Source: Raineya sp.
GTDB taxonomy: Bacteria; Bacteroidota; Bacteroidia; Cytophagales; Thermonemataceae
Reading direction: 5' to 3'
Length of the DNA stretch: 64,000 nucleotides
Assembly: GCA_025454915.1 (NCBI GenBank)
Contig: JALONN010000016.1
Location: 1 to 64,000, forward strand
Below, piece by piece: positions 8,077 through 17,161 of this stretch. Each line of letters begins with the position of its first letter. The first letter of the stretch is position 1. A model generated the notes under the pieces. It did no database searches, was not told where the DNA came from, and saw only the letters and a list, made by a program, of their open reading frames with translations. The position numbers and the translations under genes were made by a program.

Positions 8077-8964
8077 ATGGACGAGCTTAATAAGAAAATC
8101 AGAATAACACATCGAATAAATGATAGCTCTTTAGATATCAATAATCTATCTCAATATGGATTGTTCTTATCTATTGAAGATAAAAACCTACGTGCTATTG
8201 TTGTGGACGAAGCACAAAAAAAATGTATGCTTTTAGAAGATTATAGGTTTTCAGGAGTTGGAAACAGGTCTGAAACCATAGCTCAGCTTACATCTATCTA
8301 TGAAAATCATTTGGTCTTAAAAGCAGGTTACTGGAAAGAAGTTGTACTTGTAGCTCGTACAGGAGGGTATGCAACTGTTCCTGATGAATTCTTTGAATCT
8401 TCTAAAATTGCTTCTTATTTAAGCTTTCATCCAAATCAAATTGAAAATACATCCATTAAGAATTTTCATTATAGTCAAAGTAAAACTCAAAGTGTTTTCT
8501 ATGTAGAAAATGAATATTTAGAGTGGGTACAAAAAGCATATCCTAGTAAAGAAGTTAAAGTAATGCATCAGGCAGATACTTTTTTGGCTGGAGCTTTAAG
8601 TGAAATTTCTTCAGAATCAGAAATTTATATCTGTATTGAAAACAGATATATGAATATGGTGATTGTAAAAGAAGGAAATCTTTTACTTAATAATCGTTAT
8701 TATTATCATAGTCCTCAAGATTTTGTATACTATGTTCTTTTTGCAATAGATGAGCTTAAATTAGACATAGAAACTTGTATCGTGAAGCTTTATGGTGAAA
8801 TAAGTAAAGATTCTGGAATTTTCAACTTGCTTTATAAATATATACGTCAAGTGGATTTTGGCAAAAAGCCTAAATCACTTTCTTTCAGTTATGTATTTGA
8901 TGAGGTTTTAGAGCATCGTTACTTTGATTTGTACAATGCTTATCTGTGTGCTTCCAATGCATAG
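8077..8964 (+). CDS. DUF3822 family protein
   Basis: A 295-aa cytoplasmic protein with no signal peptide. Its N-terminal portion (GLFLSIEDKNLRAIVVD, then LKAGYWKEVVLVART and TVPDEFF) and its middle (YICIENRYMNMVIVKEG and LLNNRYYYHSPQDFVYYVLFA) follow the pattern of the Bacteroidota-specific DUF3822 family, whose fold resembles ASKHA-type (actin-like) ATPase domains. Function is unknown. In this phylum the family often sits near coaD or RNA methyltransferase genes; here it does not. It converges on the Nudix gene, and the two coding ends overlap by 25 bp. Confidence 0.75.
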   Translation: MDELNKKIRITHRINDSSLDINNLSQYGLFLSIEDKNLRAIVVDEAQKKCMLLEDYRFSGVGNRSETIAQLTSIYENHLVLKAGYWKEVVLVARTGGYATVPDEFFESSKIASYLSFHPNQIENTSIKNFHYSQSKTQSVFYVENEYLEWVQKAYPSKEVKVMHQADTFLAGALSEISSESEIYICIENRYMNMVIVKEGNLLLNNRYYYHSPQDFVYYVLFAIDELKLDIETCIVKLYGEISKDSGIFNLLYKYIRQVDFGKKPKSLSFSYVFDEVLEHRYFDLYNAYLCASNA

Positions 8965-9620
8965 AAACTATCAATTACATAAGCAATAGAAGTGAAACTA
9001 TTTTTGAGAGCCTCTTGAATTTGCTCCCTTGACATCCAAATAATCTGCTCAATATCTTCTTCTTGTTGCGGACTAATGGTATGAGGTGTTTGGGTTGACA
9101 TCAGATACCATTTCGTCTTTTTGAGTATAATTCTACCCATAGCCCAGTAATGATGCCATGTTGTACAGACTTTAGTCTGTATTTCAGCATCTATATTGCA
9201 TTCTTCTTTCACTTCTCTGATAGCTGCTGTTTCAGAACTTTCACCATCATCAATCTTTCCTTTAGGTAAATCCCACTTACCTCTCCTAAAAATCATCAAA
9301 CAGGTATCCTCATTAATAATTATACCACCAGCAGCTCTGACTACATCAAAATTTTTCTCTAAGTCTTTCTTAAAAACTTTTTCTTCCTCAACCCAAATAG
9401 TGATTTTTTGGATAGCTGGATTTTCATTGCGATCTAACCACAACAAAATTTTTGAGAAACTGTCTATTTCCACACCATGGAGCAATATATCCCCCGATAA
9501 ACCCTTGAATAAAGCAGGACTGAAAGTTATTTCTTTTAAATCTATAAATAAATTAAACTTTCTAGAGGAATCAATAAAGGAGGTAATTTCTATGGGATAT
9601 TGATGAATAAAAAGATACAT
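8940..9620 (-). CDS. Nudix hydrolase
   Basis: A 226-aa protein from the ATG at 9620 (MYLFIHQYP); ATGs at 9632 and 9665 are also in frame. A Bacteroidota-specific N-terminal domain (about 1-105) precedes the Nudix domain. The Nudix box is readable as GKIDDGE, seven residues, then REVKEECNI. This fits GX5EX7REUXEEXGU except that the last Gly is Asn; the metal-binding REVKEE glutamates are intact. WHHYWAMGR and KKTKWYLM lie further along. It probably hydrolyses a nucleoside diphosphate derivative; the substrate cannot be read from sequence. Its 3' end overlaps the convergent DUF3822 gene by 25 bp. Confidence 0.85.
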   Translation of the reverse strand: MYLFIHQYPIEITSFIDSSRKFNLFIDLKEITFSPALFKGLSGDILLHGVEIDSFSKILLWLDRNENPAIQKITIWVEEEKVFKKDLEKNFDVVRAAGGIIINEDTCLMIFRRGKWDLPKGKIDDGESSETAAIREVKEECNIDAEIQTKVCTTWHHYWAMGRIILKKTKWYLMSTQTPHTISPQQEEDIEQIIWMSREQIQEALKNSFTSIAYVIDSFYALEAHR

Positions 9621-9732
9621 AGGCAGAAGCATATTTTGAGTAATCAAAAAGAAATAAGCATACAAATATTTGCTTTATTTTTTCAAAAGCCAAATAAACT
9701 ACTATACTTTCCTTGAAAAAATCATAAACATA

Positions 9733-9762
9733 TTGGTTTTCCATAAAAAAAAACTAAATTTG
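9733..9762 (+). promoter_or_regulatory. Bacteroidota-type promoter of the first M43 protease
   Basis: TTG at 9733, 19 bases, then TAAATTTG at 9755-9762, matching TTG ... TAnnTTTG. The start codon is 35 bases downstream of the -7 element. Confidence 0.7.
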
Positions 9763-9796
9763 TATAAAATTCAGAATTCTTTAAAAATAAAAAATT

Positions 9797-11788
9797 ATGA
9801 AGAAAAGCCTATCTGTTTTATTCCTTTTTCTGATGACTCAGTTTGTTTGGGCACAAGATAAATGTGCTGCACACATATTTGAGCAACAACTAAGAGCTAA
9901 ATATCCTCAACTGGGTACTGTTCAAGGTTTTGAGGCTTGGATGAGCCAAAAAATAGCAGAACGAAGAAGCAATCCAACTGCAAGAAGTGGACCTTATAAA
10001 ATAGCTGTTATTATCCACGTGATACATGATGGATCTGCTATTGCAAATGGAAGCCAGAACATTCCTTATGCACAGGCTATATCGCAAATACGTGTACTAA
10101 ATGAAGACTTCCATAGAACTAATGCTGATGCTTCTAGCACAAGAGCAGTTTTTAATCCTCATGTAGGTTCTATGCCGGATTTAGAGTTTGTATTGGCTAC
10201 AAAAGATCCAAACGGTAATGTTCTTCCAGAAGTAGGTGTTGAACGTATCAATGGAGTTGCTAGATTTGGTGTTTCTGCTTGGAGTGGTCCTGGTGGGAAC
10301 ACTGATAGTCAGTTAAAGCCTAACACTATTTGGGATCCAACTAAATACTTAAATTTGTGGTGTGTAAATTTCTCTTCTAGCGGATTATTTGGATATGCTC
10401 AATTCCCTGAAGGCTCAACCTTACCAGGTATGCCAGGTGGTGCACAAACTGCTAATACAGATGGAGTAGTAATTAACTTCAAATCTATGGGTTCTAATTA
10501 TACGTCTACTGGTGCAGCAGCTCCAGGTGGTCCTTTTATTACAAATCCTATAGCAGCAGGTACAGATAGAGGACGTACAACTACTCATGAAATTGGACAC
10601 TGGTTAGGTTTAAGACATAGCTGGGGTGATGGTGACTGTTCGGTAGATGATTTCTGTAGTGATACCCCTAATCAAAATGGAGATTCTCCACTCACAACAA
10701 ATTGTGCTACTTCACAAACTCGTAACACTTGTACTGCATTAGAACCAGACTACAGCAATACCGATGCCCCAGACCAAATAGAAAACTACATGGATTATTC
10801 TGCCGACATATGTATGAACATGTTTTCAGCTGATCAGGCAACAAGAATGTACACAGTTATGGAAAATAGTCCACGTAGAAATACTTTGACAGCAGCAGCA
10901 GCAACAGTAGCTGCTCCAATTCTTACTGGTGCTTATCCTTTTATTACACCAAATAAAACTTCTATTACAGAAGGTGATCAAGTTTCTTTCTCAGGTTCTG
11001 GAAGAATGGGTGATAATGAAACACCTAGTACTATTTCTAGTTGGTCTTGGAATTTTGATGTAGATGGTTTAGGGGGTGCAAGTCCTGCTACATCTACCTC
11101 ACAAAATCCAGGTAATGTTACATTTAGTAAAGCTGGAGTTTATAAAGTAAGATTAACCATCTCCAATGGTACAGTGAGTGGTGTAACAACAGTAAATATC
11201 AATTCAGGTTTAAAGGCTCCAACAAACTTACAATTTACTAATAGAGAAGGAACAGGTTCCAATGTAAAAGTGATTGATAAAGCCAACTTACAATGGAATG
11301 ATAATTCAAGTAGTGAAGATAGCTATACTGTAGAAAGAAAGAAAAATTCCGAACCTATTGCTTCTTATGTTGTAATAGCAACACTTCCAGCAAACACAAC
11401 AACTTACTCAGATGTTTTCGGTTCAAGTAATCAAGTAGAGTCTGGAGTTAATTACAATTACAGAATTTCTGCTAAGAAAGGTAGTGAAACAGGTTCTATT
11501 ACAGGTAGTATTAGAGTAGAACTTACAACAGCATTTGAAGATGAGTTTTCAAGAGAAGTTCAGCTATACCCTAATCCAGCTCAAAAAGGTTTTACCATTG
11601 ATTTGAAAAATATTCAAACTCAAAAAGCTCAAACCCAATTGTATAATAGTTTAGGACAAGTAGTTGCATCTAAAACAATTGAAAATAGTCAAGTAGAATA
11701 TAATATTGAAGGCTTGTCAAAAGGTATGTATATCTTAAAAATACAAACAGATAAAGGAACAGCCATCAAACGTTTGGTAATTAACTAA
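9797..11788 (+). CDS. Secreted M43 (pappalysin-like) zinc metalloprotease with T9SS tail
   Basis: A 663-aa preproprotein. Signal peptide about 1-19 (FVWA/QD), then the catalytic domain. The zinc site HEIGHWLGLRH is at residues 264-274, matching HExxHxxGxxH, followed by a cysteine-rich stretch (DCSVDDFCSDTP, CATSQTRNTC) and the Met-turn ENYMDYS. These place it in MEROPS family M43. A PKD-like domain follows (SWSWNFD to YKVRLTISNG, about 385-475), then an FN3-like module (about 480-575). It ends in a type A T9SS sorting domain (LYPNPAQKGF to IKRLVIN), which directs outer-membrane translocation and is normally removed or modified. It is a tandem paralog of the next gene, with its own promoter and terminator. 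Confidence 0.93.
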   Translation: MKKSLSVLFLFLMTQFVWAQDKCAAHIFEQQLRAKYPQLGTVQGFEAWMSQKIAERRSNPTARSGPYKIAVIIHVIHDGSAIANGSQNIPYAQAISQIRVLNEDFHRTNADASSTRAVFNPHVGSMPDLEFVLATKDPNGNVLPEVGVERINGVARFGVSAWSGPGGNTDSQLKPNTIWDPTKYLNLWCVNFSSSGLFGYAQFPEGSTLPGMPGGAQTANTDGVVINFKSMGSNYTSTGAAAPGGPFITNPIAAGTDRGRTTTHEIGHWLGLRHSWGDGDCSVDDFCSDTPNQNGDSPLTTNCATSQTRNTCTALEPDYSNTDAPDQIENYMDYSADICMNMFSADQATRMYTVMENSPRRNTLTAAAATVAAPILTGAYPFITPNKTSITEGDQVSFSGSGRMGDNETPSTISSWSWNFDVDGLGGASPATSTSQNPGNVTFSKAGVYKVRLTISNGTVSGVTTVNINSGLKAPTNLQFTNREGTGSNVKVIDKANLQWNDNSSSEDSYTVERKKNSEPIASYVVIATLPANTTTYSDVFGSSNQVESGVNYNYRISAKKGSETGSITGSIRVELTTAFEDEFSREVQLYPNPAQKGFTIDLKNIQTQKAQTQLYNSLGQVVASKTIENSQVEYNIEGLSKGMYILKIQTDKGTAIKRLVIN

Positions 11789-11808
11789 ACTAATAAAGTT
11801 TTTCAATG

Positions 11809-11840
11809 AAAGGGGGATTTCTTTTAATCCCCCTTTTTTA
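11809..11840 (+). terminator. Terminator between the two M43 genes
   Basis: Stem AAAGGGGGATT / AATCCCCCTTT, 6-base loop, then a T-run. It separates the paralogs into two transcripts. Confidence 0.9.
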
Positions 11841-11892
11841 TGTATAAACCAAATAAAATTTTATAAAATAAATTGAAAACTTTATAAAAATC

Positions 11893-11923
11893 TTGTTAAT
11901 GGAATTAAAAAAAGATAAATTTG
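11893..11923 (+). promoter_or_regulatory. Bacteroidota-type promoter of the second M43 protease
   Basis: TTG at 11893, 20 bases, then TAAATTTG at 11916-11923. The in-frame TTG at 11921 overlaps the -7 element and so cannot be the translation start. Confidence 0.7.
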
Positions 11924-11950
11924 CAATATAATTACAAACTACGTAAAATT

Positions 11951-13990
11951 ATGAAGAAAAACCTATCTGCATTATTATTGCTTTTTATGAGTTGTATGGC
12001 TTGGGCACAAGAAAAATGTGCTTCTCACATACATGAGCAACAAATGCGTGCAAAAAATCCTGAACTAGGTACCATTCAGGATTTTGAGAAATGGATGAGC
12101 CAAAAAATGCTCAAGCAAGAATTTCTATCTAAAAGATTACCTAACACAAATGGTAGAACAGGTGGTGGACCTTTCAGAATACCTGTAATCATCCATATAA
12201 TCCATGCAACATCAGATGCTTTAGGAAATAATAGTCCTAATATGTCTGATGCTCAGGCTCTTTCTCAAATACGTGTTTTAAATGAGGACTTCCAAAGAAC
12301 AAATGCTGATGCAAGTCAAACAAGAGCAGTCTTTACTGCGTTGGCAGGAGCTTTCCCTGATTTAGAGTTTTATGCTGCAACTACTGACCCTTCAAACAAT
12401 CCTTTGGCTACACCTGGTATTGAACGTATCAATGGACAGACTGCTACTTGGGGTGGTGGTAGAACAGCTTGGAGTACAGCTGATTGTGATAATATATTAA
12501 AACCTAATACTATTTGGGATGCAACTAAGTATTGTAATATTTGGGCTGTAAGATTTAGTGGTACTAATGATACTGGATTATTTGGATATGCTCAATTCCC
12601 TGAGGCTTCAACCTTACCAGGTGTACCAGGTGGAGGAGGAGCAACAACAGATGGTGTTGTTATCAACTGGAGAGCTTTTGGTACAAACTATGATGCATCT
12701 GGAACTCCTCTTGCTACACCTTTTGTTTCTACTGCAAACTTAATTTGCAATAACTGTGATAAAGGAAGAACATTGACTCATGAAATAGGACACTGGTTGG
12801 GCTTAAGACATATTTGGGGGGATGGTGAAGCTGGTTGTTCTAATACTAATTTTAATGACTATTGCTCTGATACACCTTTTACTACAGGGGCTAATAATCC
12901 TGCTGCTTGTTCATCTTCACTTACCTCTGATAAATGTTCATCAGCAGAACCTATGTATGGTGGTCAGACTAATGTACCAGACCAGATAGAAAACTACATG
13001 GATTATACATCTGATCAATGTATGAATATGTTTTCTAAACAACAAATGGACAGAGTTCGCACAGTATTACTAAACTCACCAAGAAGAAAAGAATTATTAG
13101 GCAGTACATTGTTCTCTTTATTTGGAGCTAATGTAACCTCTGGTGAGCAAGGTGTTCAAGTAACTTTTACCAATAAATCGGGTGTAACAGGAACTGAGCC
13201 TGCTATTACATCATGGTCTTGGAATTTTGATTCAGCAACTACTCCATTGGGAGGTGTTTCTCAAGCAACTTATACAGCTACTTCAGCAGGTACAGCAAAT
13301 CCTCCTGCAATAACATTTAATAATATAGGTACCTATAAAGTAAGATTATCAGTTACTAATGGTGCAAAAACAGATGTTTCAGAGATGTTGGTTGTTATAA
13401 GAGAAAAACCTTTTACTGGTCCAAGTGGTTTAATTGTGGTTAATCAACAAGGTACATCTCCTAATTTCTTTGTAATAGGTCAGGTAGATTTGAGATGGAA
13501 TGATAACTCAACTGATGAAACCAATTTTGTAGTAACAAGAAGAAAATCTACGGATGCTCTTACTTCTGCTGTAGATATAGCTACATTACCTGCTAACACT
13601 ACAACTTATACAGATGCAGGTTCTAATTTGGAAAATGGAGTCAAATATATCTATCAAATTAGAGGTACAAGAGGTTCTACAAATGCAACATCTAATGGAA
13701 GAACTATTGAGTATCGTACAACTGAAACAACAGCCTTTGAAGATGAGTTTTCAAGAGAAGTTCAATTATATCCTAATCCTGCACAAAAAGGCTTTACGAT
13801 TGATTTGAAAAATATTCAAACTCAAAAAGCTCAAACTCAATTATACAATAGTTTAGGACAAGTAGTAACAGAAAAAATAATTGAGAACGGAAAAATTGAA
13901 TATAACATTGAAGGGATGTCTAAAGGTATATATATTCTGAAAATACAAACAGATAAAGGAACAGCTATTAAACGTTTAGTAATCAACTAA
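11951..13990 (+). CDS. Secreted M43 zinc metalloprotease with T9SS tail (tandem paralog)
   Basis: A 679-aa preproprotein read from the ATG at 11951, which gives a clean signal peptide (MKKNLSALLLLF... AWAQ). The zinc motif HEIGHWLGLRH is at residues 277-287; the Cys-rich insert (CSNTNFNDYCSDTP) and the Met-turn ENYMDYT are present. PKD-like and FN3-like modules and a type A T9SS sorting domain follow. The last about 60 residues are nearly the same as in the preceding paralog (EDEFSREVQLYPNPAQKGF... IKRLVIN), while the PKD and FN3 parts differ more, so the cargo domains have diverged faster than the tail. Secreted peptidases of this kind degrade extracellular protein or process surface proteins; the substrate is unknown. 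Confidence 0.93.
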   Translation: MKKNLSALLLLFMSCMAWAQEKCASHIHEQQMRAKNPELGTIQDFEKWMSQKMLKQEFLSKRLPNTNGRTGGGPFRIPVIIHIIHATSDALGNNSPNMSDAQALSQIRVLNEDFQRTNADASQTRAVFTALAGAFPDLEFYAATTDPSNNPLATPGIERINGQTATWGGGRTAWSTADCDNILKPNTIWDATKYCNIWAVRFSGTNDTGLFGYAQFPEASTLPGVPGGGGATTDGVVINWRAFGTNYDASGTPLATPFVSTANLICNNCDKGRTLTHEIGHWLGLRHIWGDGEAGCSNTNFNDYCSDTPFTTGANNPAACSSSLTSDKCSSAEPMYGGQTNVPDQIENYMDYTSDQCMNMFSKQQMDRVRTVLLNSPRRKELLGSTLFSLFGANVTSGEQGVQVTFTNKSGVTGTEPAITSWSWNFDSATTPLGGVSQATYTATSAGTANPPAITFNNIGTYKVRLSVTNGAKTDVSEMLVVIREKPFTGPSGLIVVNQQGTSPNFFVIGQVDLRWNDNSTDETNFVVTRRKSTDALTSAVDIATLPANTTTYTDAGSNLENGVKYIYQIRGTRGSTNATSNGRTIEYRTTETTAFEDEFSREVQLYPNPAQKGFTIDLKNIQTQKAQTQLYNSLGQVVTEKIIENGKIEYNIEGMSKGIYILKIQTDKGTAIKRLVIN

Positions 13991-14010
13991 GATTATTTAT
14001 ATTTTGAATA

Positions 14011-14045
14011 AAAAGAGGTATTTCTAAAAAATACCTCTTTTTTTA
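14011..14045 (+). terminator. Terminator after the second M43 gene
   Basis: A 13-bp stem AAAAGAGGTATTT and its complement, 5-base loop, ending in a run of eight T. Confidence 0.85.
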
Positions 14046-14070
14046 TGGATATTTGTTAAAAATAAAATTT

Positions 14071-14487
14071 ATGCCTAGAATAATTGCAATAGACTACGGT
14101 TCTAAACGAGTTGGTTTGGCTGTTACTGACAATTTAAAAATTATAGCAACAGCATTGGAGACTGTGCATTCCAAAGATATATTAGATTTTTTAGAAAAAT
14201 ATATGCAAAAAGAAGAAGTAGAAGCTTTCGTTGTTGGAATGCCAAAAAACTTAGATGGAGAAGATACTAATAACACACCTCTTGTAGAGAACTTTGTAAA
14301 AGCCCTAAAAAAGAAGTTTACAAATGTTCCTGTACATCTATTGGACGAACGATTTACATCCAAGATAGCTTTAGATTCAATGATTATGAGTGGTTCTAAG
14401 AAAAAGGACAGAAATAATAAATCAGGAAATATTGATAAAGTAAGTGCTGTAATTATTTTACAAGACTATCTAAACTCAATTTCATAA
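14071..14487 (+). CDS. ruvX: RuvX/YqgF family Holliday-junction resolvase-like protein
   Basis: A 138-aa RNase H-fold protein from the ATG at 14071 (MPRIIAIDYG). Family motifs are Asp8 in the AIDYGSKRVGLAVTD segment, FVVGMPKNLDG, the LLDERFTS loop with its acidic residue and the late DKVSAVIILQDYL segment. Usual family length. YqgF proteins are implicated in 16S pre-rRNA 5' end processing, and the Holliday-junction activity is debated. It follows a terminator and is convergent with the polysaccharide export gene, 45 bases away. Confidence 0.93.
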   Translation: MPRIIAIDYGSKRVGLAVTDNLKIIATALETVHSKDILDFLEKYMQKEEVEAFVVGMPKNLDGEDTNNTPLVENFVKALKKKFTNVPVHLLDERFTSKIALDSMIMSGSKKKDRNNKSGNIDKVSAVIILQDYLNSIS

Positions 14488-14532
14488 AAAATGTTTTAAT
14501 GCTTGATAATCATTTTAATATGAAAAAAAAAA

Positions 14533-15357
14533 TTAAGGACGAGTTAATAAAAATATTGTTAAAATAAAAGTAGTAGTACTTGTAAGAATACTGATAATAG
14601 GAGCAGCATCTGAAACACTTTCAACAAAAGTTTTTCTTACAGGTTCTACATAAATAATATCATCAGGTTGCATTTGCAAATTGACTCGTTTCATGCCTTC
14701 TACAGTTGATAAATTAATTACCAAGACATTAGGATTTTGTAAGTCTCCACGAATGAGGCGTATATTTTTAGCTCTTGTATCATTGGGCATTCCCCCTGTT
14801 TGAGCCAATATTTCAATCAATGTTGTATTTTCATTGATTAGTGGCACAACTTGTCCAGTTGCCCCTTTAAAAACAATTACTCTTTTGTTTATAAATTGGG
14901 TTCTTACAAAAGAACCTTTATAAAACTCATTATATTTAAGCGAAAGAACGCTATCAGCTTGATGAGCTGTTAGACCCTCCAATTTCACATCTCCAATCAT
15001 GGGCAAATAAACATGTCCATCAGTTTGTATAGTGTAAGCTGAGAAATTGACACTAGTGTTTTGATTTGCTCCAGCTACTTGTTGTGGAGCTCCTACTTGA
15101 TTTGTTGAACCAGGTTCGGCAGGGTTTGCATTATCTATTGCACCTATGGTTTTAATGACTTCACCTTTGTTAGTATAAATCCTGAACTGTAATCTATCAT
15201 AAGGTTTAATAGTATAATTACTTTCAGCATTCATTTTTGCAAATAAAACTTTATCATAAATCATGTCGCCATTGGCTTTAAACATAATATTCTGATTGTA
15301 AATTCTACATGAAGCCAAAGACAAGGCAAAAACAAAATATAACAGAATGCGAACCAT
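14533..15357 (-). CDS. Polysaccharide export lipoprotein (Wza-like, SLBB)
   Basis: A 274-aa protein with a lipobox (LSLASC; Cys17), so it should be an acylated envelope protein. A polysaccharide export domain follows (YTIKPYDRLQFRIYTNKGE ... TIQTDGHVYLPMIGDVKLEGLT), then an SLBB-like segment (INENTTLIEILAQTGGMPNDTRAKNIRLIRG) and a final transmembrane helix with TRP at the end, as in Bacteroidota Wza homologs. It forms an outer-membrane exit for exported polysaccharide. No Wzc-type kinase is adjacent. It lies 14 kb from the large glycan operon and near a UDP-glucuronate decarboxylase, but a functional link is inference. Confidence 0.9.
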   Translation of the reverse strand: MVRILLYFVFALSLASCRIYNQNIMFKANGDMIYDKVLFAKMNAESNYTIKPYDRLQFRIYTNKGEVIKTIGAIDNANPAEPGSTNQVGAPQQVAGANQNTSVNFSAYTIQTDGHVYLPMIGDVKLEGLTAHQADSVLSLKYNEFYKGSFVRTQFINKRVIVFKGATGQVVPLINENTTLIEILAQTGGMPNDTRAKNIRLIRGDLQNPNVLVINLSTVEGMKRVNLQMQPDDIIYVEPVRKTFVESVSDAAPIISILTSTTTFILTIFLLTRP

Positions 15358-15360
15358 ATA

Positions 15361-15386
15361 AAAAAAACTGGCAGTGAAACTGCCAG
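15361..15386 (-). terminator. Terminator after the DUF937 gene
   Basis: Stem CTGGCAG(T) / (A)CTGCCAG with a small loop, followed on the minus strand by seven T. Confidence 0.8.
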
Positions 15387-15414
15387 CAATATAATCATTT
15401 AGGATATTTAAAAA

Positions 15415-16020
15415 TTATTTTTGAGGATTTTTGTTTGAAAAGAAACTACCCAAAAATTTAGAACCAATGTCCATTACATCATCTAAAACACTACCATCAC
15501 CATCTCTATCCAAAAATTTCTGAATTAAGCCCATTTCTTGTTGAGGTGCTTGTTTTGTAGTTGTGTTTACAATGTTTACGATTCCATTTACATCTAAACC
15601 TTGTTGTTTTTTTTGTTGTCCTAAAAATCCCATCACAACAGGTGCAGCCAAAGCCAAAATATTACCTACGATACCTGCGTCTAAGCCTGTTGTTTTACTA
15701 ATCTGATTTTGAGCGGGTTGTTGAGTATTTCCTAAAACATGCTTTAAAATTCCCATACCATCTTGTAACAAACCTCCTGAGTTAGAAGTAAGCATAGAGG
15801 TAATATTGCCAAGTAAACTACCATCATGTTTATCCAATGCATTATTTAAAGATTGAGCACCTTGCTCGTCAGAAGCATTTTTGTTGAGACCACCCAAAAT
15901 CATAGGCAAGCCCATTGCTACCACCTTCTGTACTGCGTTTTCATCTACGCCAAACTGCTTTGCCATATTTTTTACAGTATCGCCCTGTAAAAGACCTGTA
16001 AGATTTTCGAAAAGATTCAT
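15415..16020 (-). CDS. DUF937 family protein with C-terminal EF-hand-like loop
   Basis: A 201-aa protein from the ATG at 16020 (MNLFENLTGLLQGD); an ATG at 16056 would add a 12-residue leader. The body is alanine, glycine and leucine rich with the DUF937/YidB pattern (QFGVDENAVQKVVAMGLPMILGGL, then GLDAGIVGNILALAAPVVMGFLG). Near the end DRDGDGSVLDDV is a textbook EF-hand/dockerin calcium loop (DxDxDG). There is no signal peptide. Function is unknown. It is followed by its own terminator, so it is separate from the export lipoprotein gene. Confidence 0.85.
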   Translation of the reverse strand: MNLFENLTGLLQGDTVKNMAKQFGVDENAVQKVVAMGLPMILGGLNKNASDEQGAQSLNNALDKHDGSLLGNITSMLTSNSGGLLQDGMGILKHVLGNTQQPAQNQISKTTGLDAGIVGNILALAAPVVMGFLGQQKKQQGLDVNGIVNIVNTTTKQAPQQEMGLIQKFLDRDGDGSVLDDVMDIGSKFLGSFFSNKNPQK

Positions 16021-16145
16021 AAATATTCTCTGTTTTAATATTTCTAGATATGACAAATATATGATTTTTTTGTAAAAAACTATTTTATTTAGGTACTTTT
16101 TTGCTTGGTATTATTATTTTTAGAAAATTTGCGAAAAAAACATTC

Positions 16146-17081
16146 ATGAAAAGAGTTCTCATTACAGGAGCAGCAGGCTTTTTAGGTTCACATTTATGTG
16201 ATAGATTCATTGCAGAAGGTTATCAGGTAGTAGGTATGGATAACCTGATAACAGGTAATCTGGCAAATATAGAGCATTTATTCAAACTGAAAGAGTTTGA
16301 GTTCTATCACCATGATGTTTCAAAGTTTGTACATGTACCAGGTAATATAGACTATATTCTTCACTTTGCTTCTCCAGCAAGCCCTATAGATTACTTGAAG
16401 ATTCCGATTCAGACACTGAAAGTAGGTTCTTTGGGAACACACAATTTGTTAGGTTTGGCTAAAGCCAAAAAAGCAAGAATACTGGTAGCTTCTACTTCCG
16501 AAGTTTATGGAGACCCATTGGTGCATCCTCAAAATGAAGATTACTGGGGAAATGTCAACCCAATTGGTCCAAGAGGTGTATATGATGAAGCGAAACGTTT
16601 CCAAGAGGCTATTACAATGGCATATCATACATATCATGGCTTAGAAACCCGTATTGTTCGTATATTTAATACCTTTGGACCTCGTATGCGTTTGGATGAT
16701 GGTAGAGCCTTACCAGCATTTATGAGTCAGGCTTTAAAAGGAGAGGACATTACAGTTTTTGGAGATGGTTCACAAACACGTTCTTTCTGTTATGTTGATG
16801 ATTTAGTAGAAGGTATTTATCGTTTATTACTAAGTGATTATGCTTTCCCTGTAAATGTAGGTAACCCTGAAGAAATTACACTTTTAGAATTTGCTGAAGA
16901 AATCCAAAAGTTAACAAATACAAGCTCTAAAATTGTATTTGAACCATTACCCAAAGATGACCCTAAGCAAAGAAAACCTGATATCACAAGAGCTAAAGAA
17001 ATTTTAAATTGGGAGCCACGTTTTACTCGTTCTGAAGGACTGAAAAAAACACTTGAATATTTCCAAAATGCACTGAAGTAA
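16146..17081 (+). CDS. uxs: UDP-glucuronate decarboxylase (UDP-xylose synthase)
   Basis: A 311-aa short-chain dehydrogenase from the ATG at 16146. It has the NAD motif GAAGFLGSH near the N-terminus, VASTSEVYGDP, the catalytic Tyr-Lys pair as YDEAK and FNTFGPRMRLDDGR, which together are characteristic of UXS rather than of general epimerases. It converts UDP-glucuronate to UDP-xylose with NAD recycled. Length is normal. No UDP-glucose dehydrogenase is nearby. It is monocistronic, with a terminator directly after. Confidence 0.93.
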   Translation: MKRVLITGAAGFLGSHLCDRFIAEGYQVVGMDNLITGNLANIEHLFKLKEFEFYHHDVSKFVHVPGNIDYILHFASPASPIDYLKIPIQTLKVGSLGTHNLLGLAKAKKARILVASTSEVYGDPLVHPQNEDYWGNVNPIGPRGVYDEAKRFQEAITMAYHTYHGLETRIVRIFNTFGPRMRLDDGRALPAFMSQALKGEDITVFGDGSQTRSFCYVDDLVEGIYRLLLSDYAFPVNVGNPEEITLLEFAEEIQKLTNTSSKIVFEPLPKDDPKQRKPDITRAKEILNWEPRFTRSEGLKKTLEYFQNALK

Positions 17082-17104
17082 ATTTTAATATCTTAGAATT
17101 TATA

Positions 17105-17140
17105 AAAATAACTCCTTTTTATAAAAAGGAGTTATTTTTA
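17105..17140 (+). terminator. Terminator after the UDP-glucuronate decarboxylase gene
   Basis: A 16-bp stem AAAATAACTCCTTTTT and its complement with a very tight loop; T-rich 3' side. Confidence 0.75.
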
Positions 17141-17161
17141 TAGTCTGAAGATGATAGTTTT

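Noticed and set aside
9670..9861. 63-codon frame before the M43 gene
   Set aside because: It contains the promoter of the M43 gene and has low-complexity composition.
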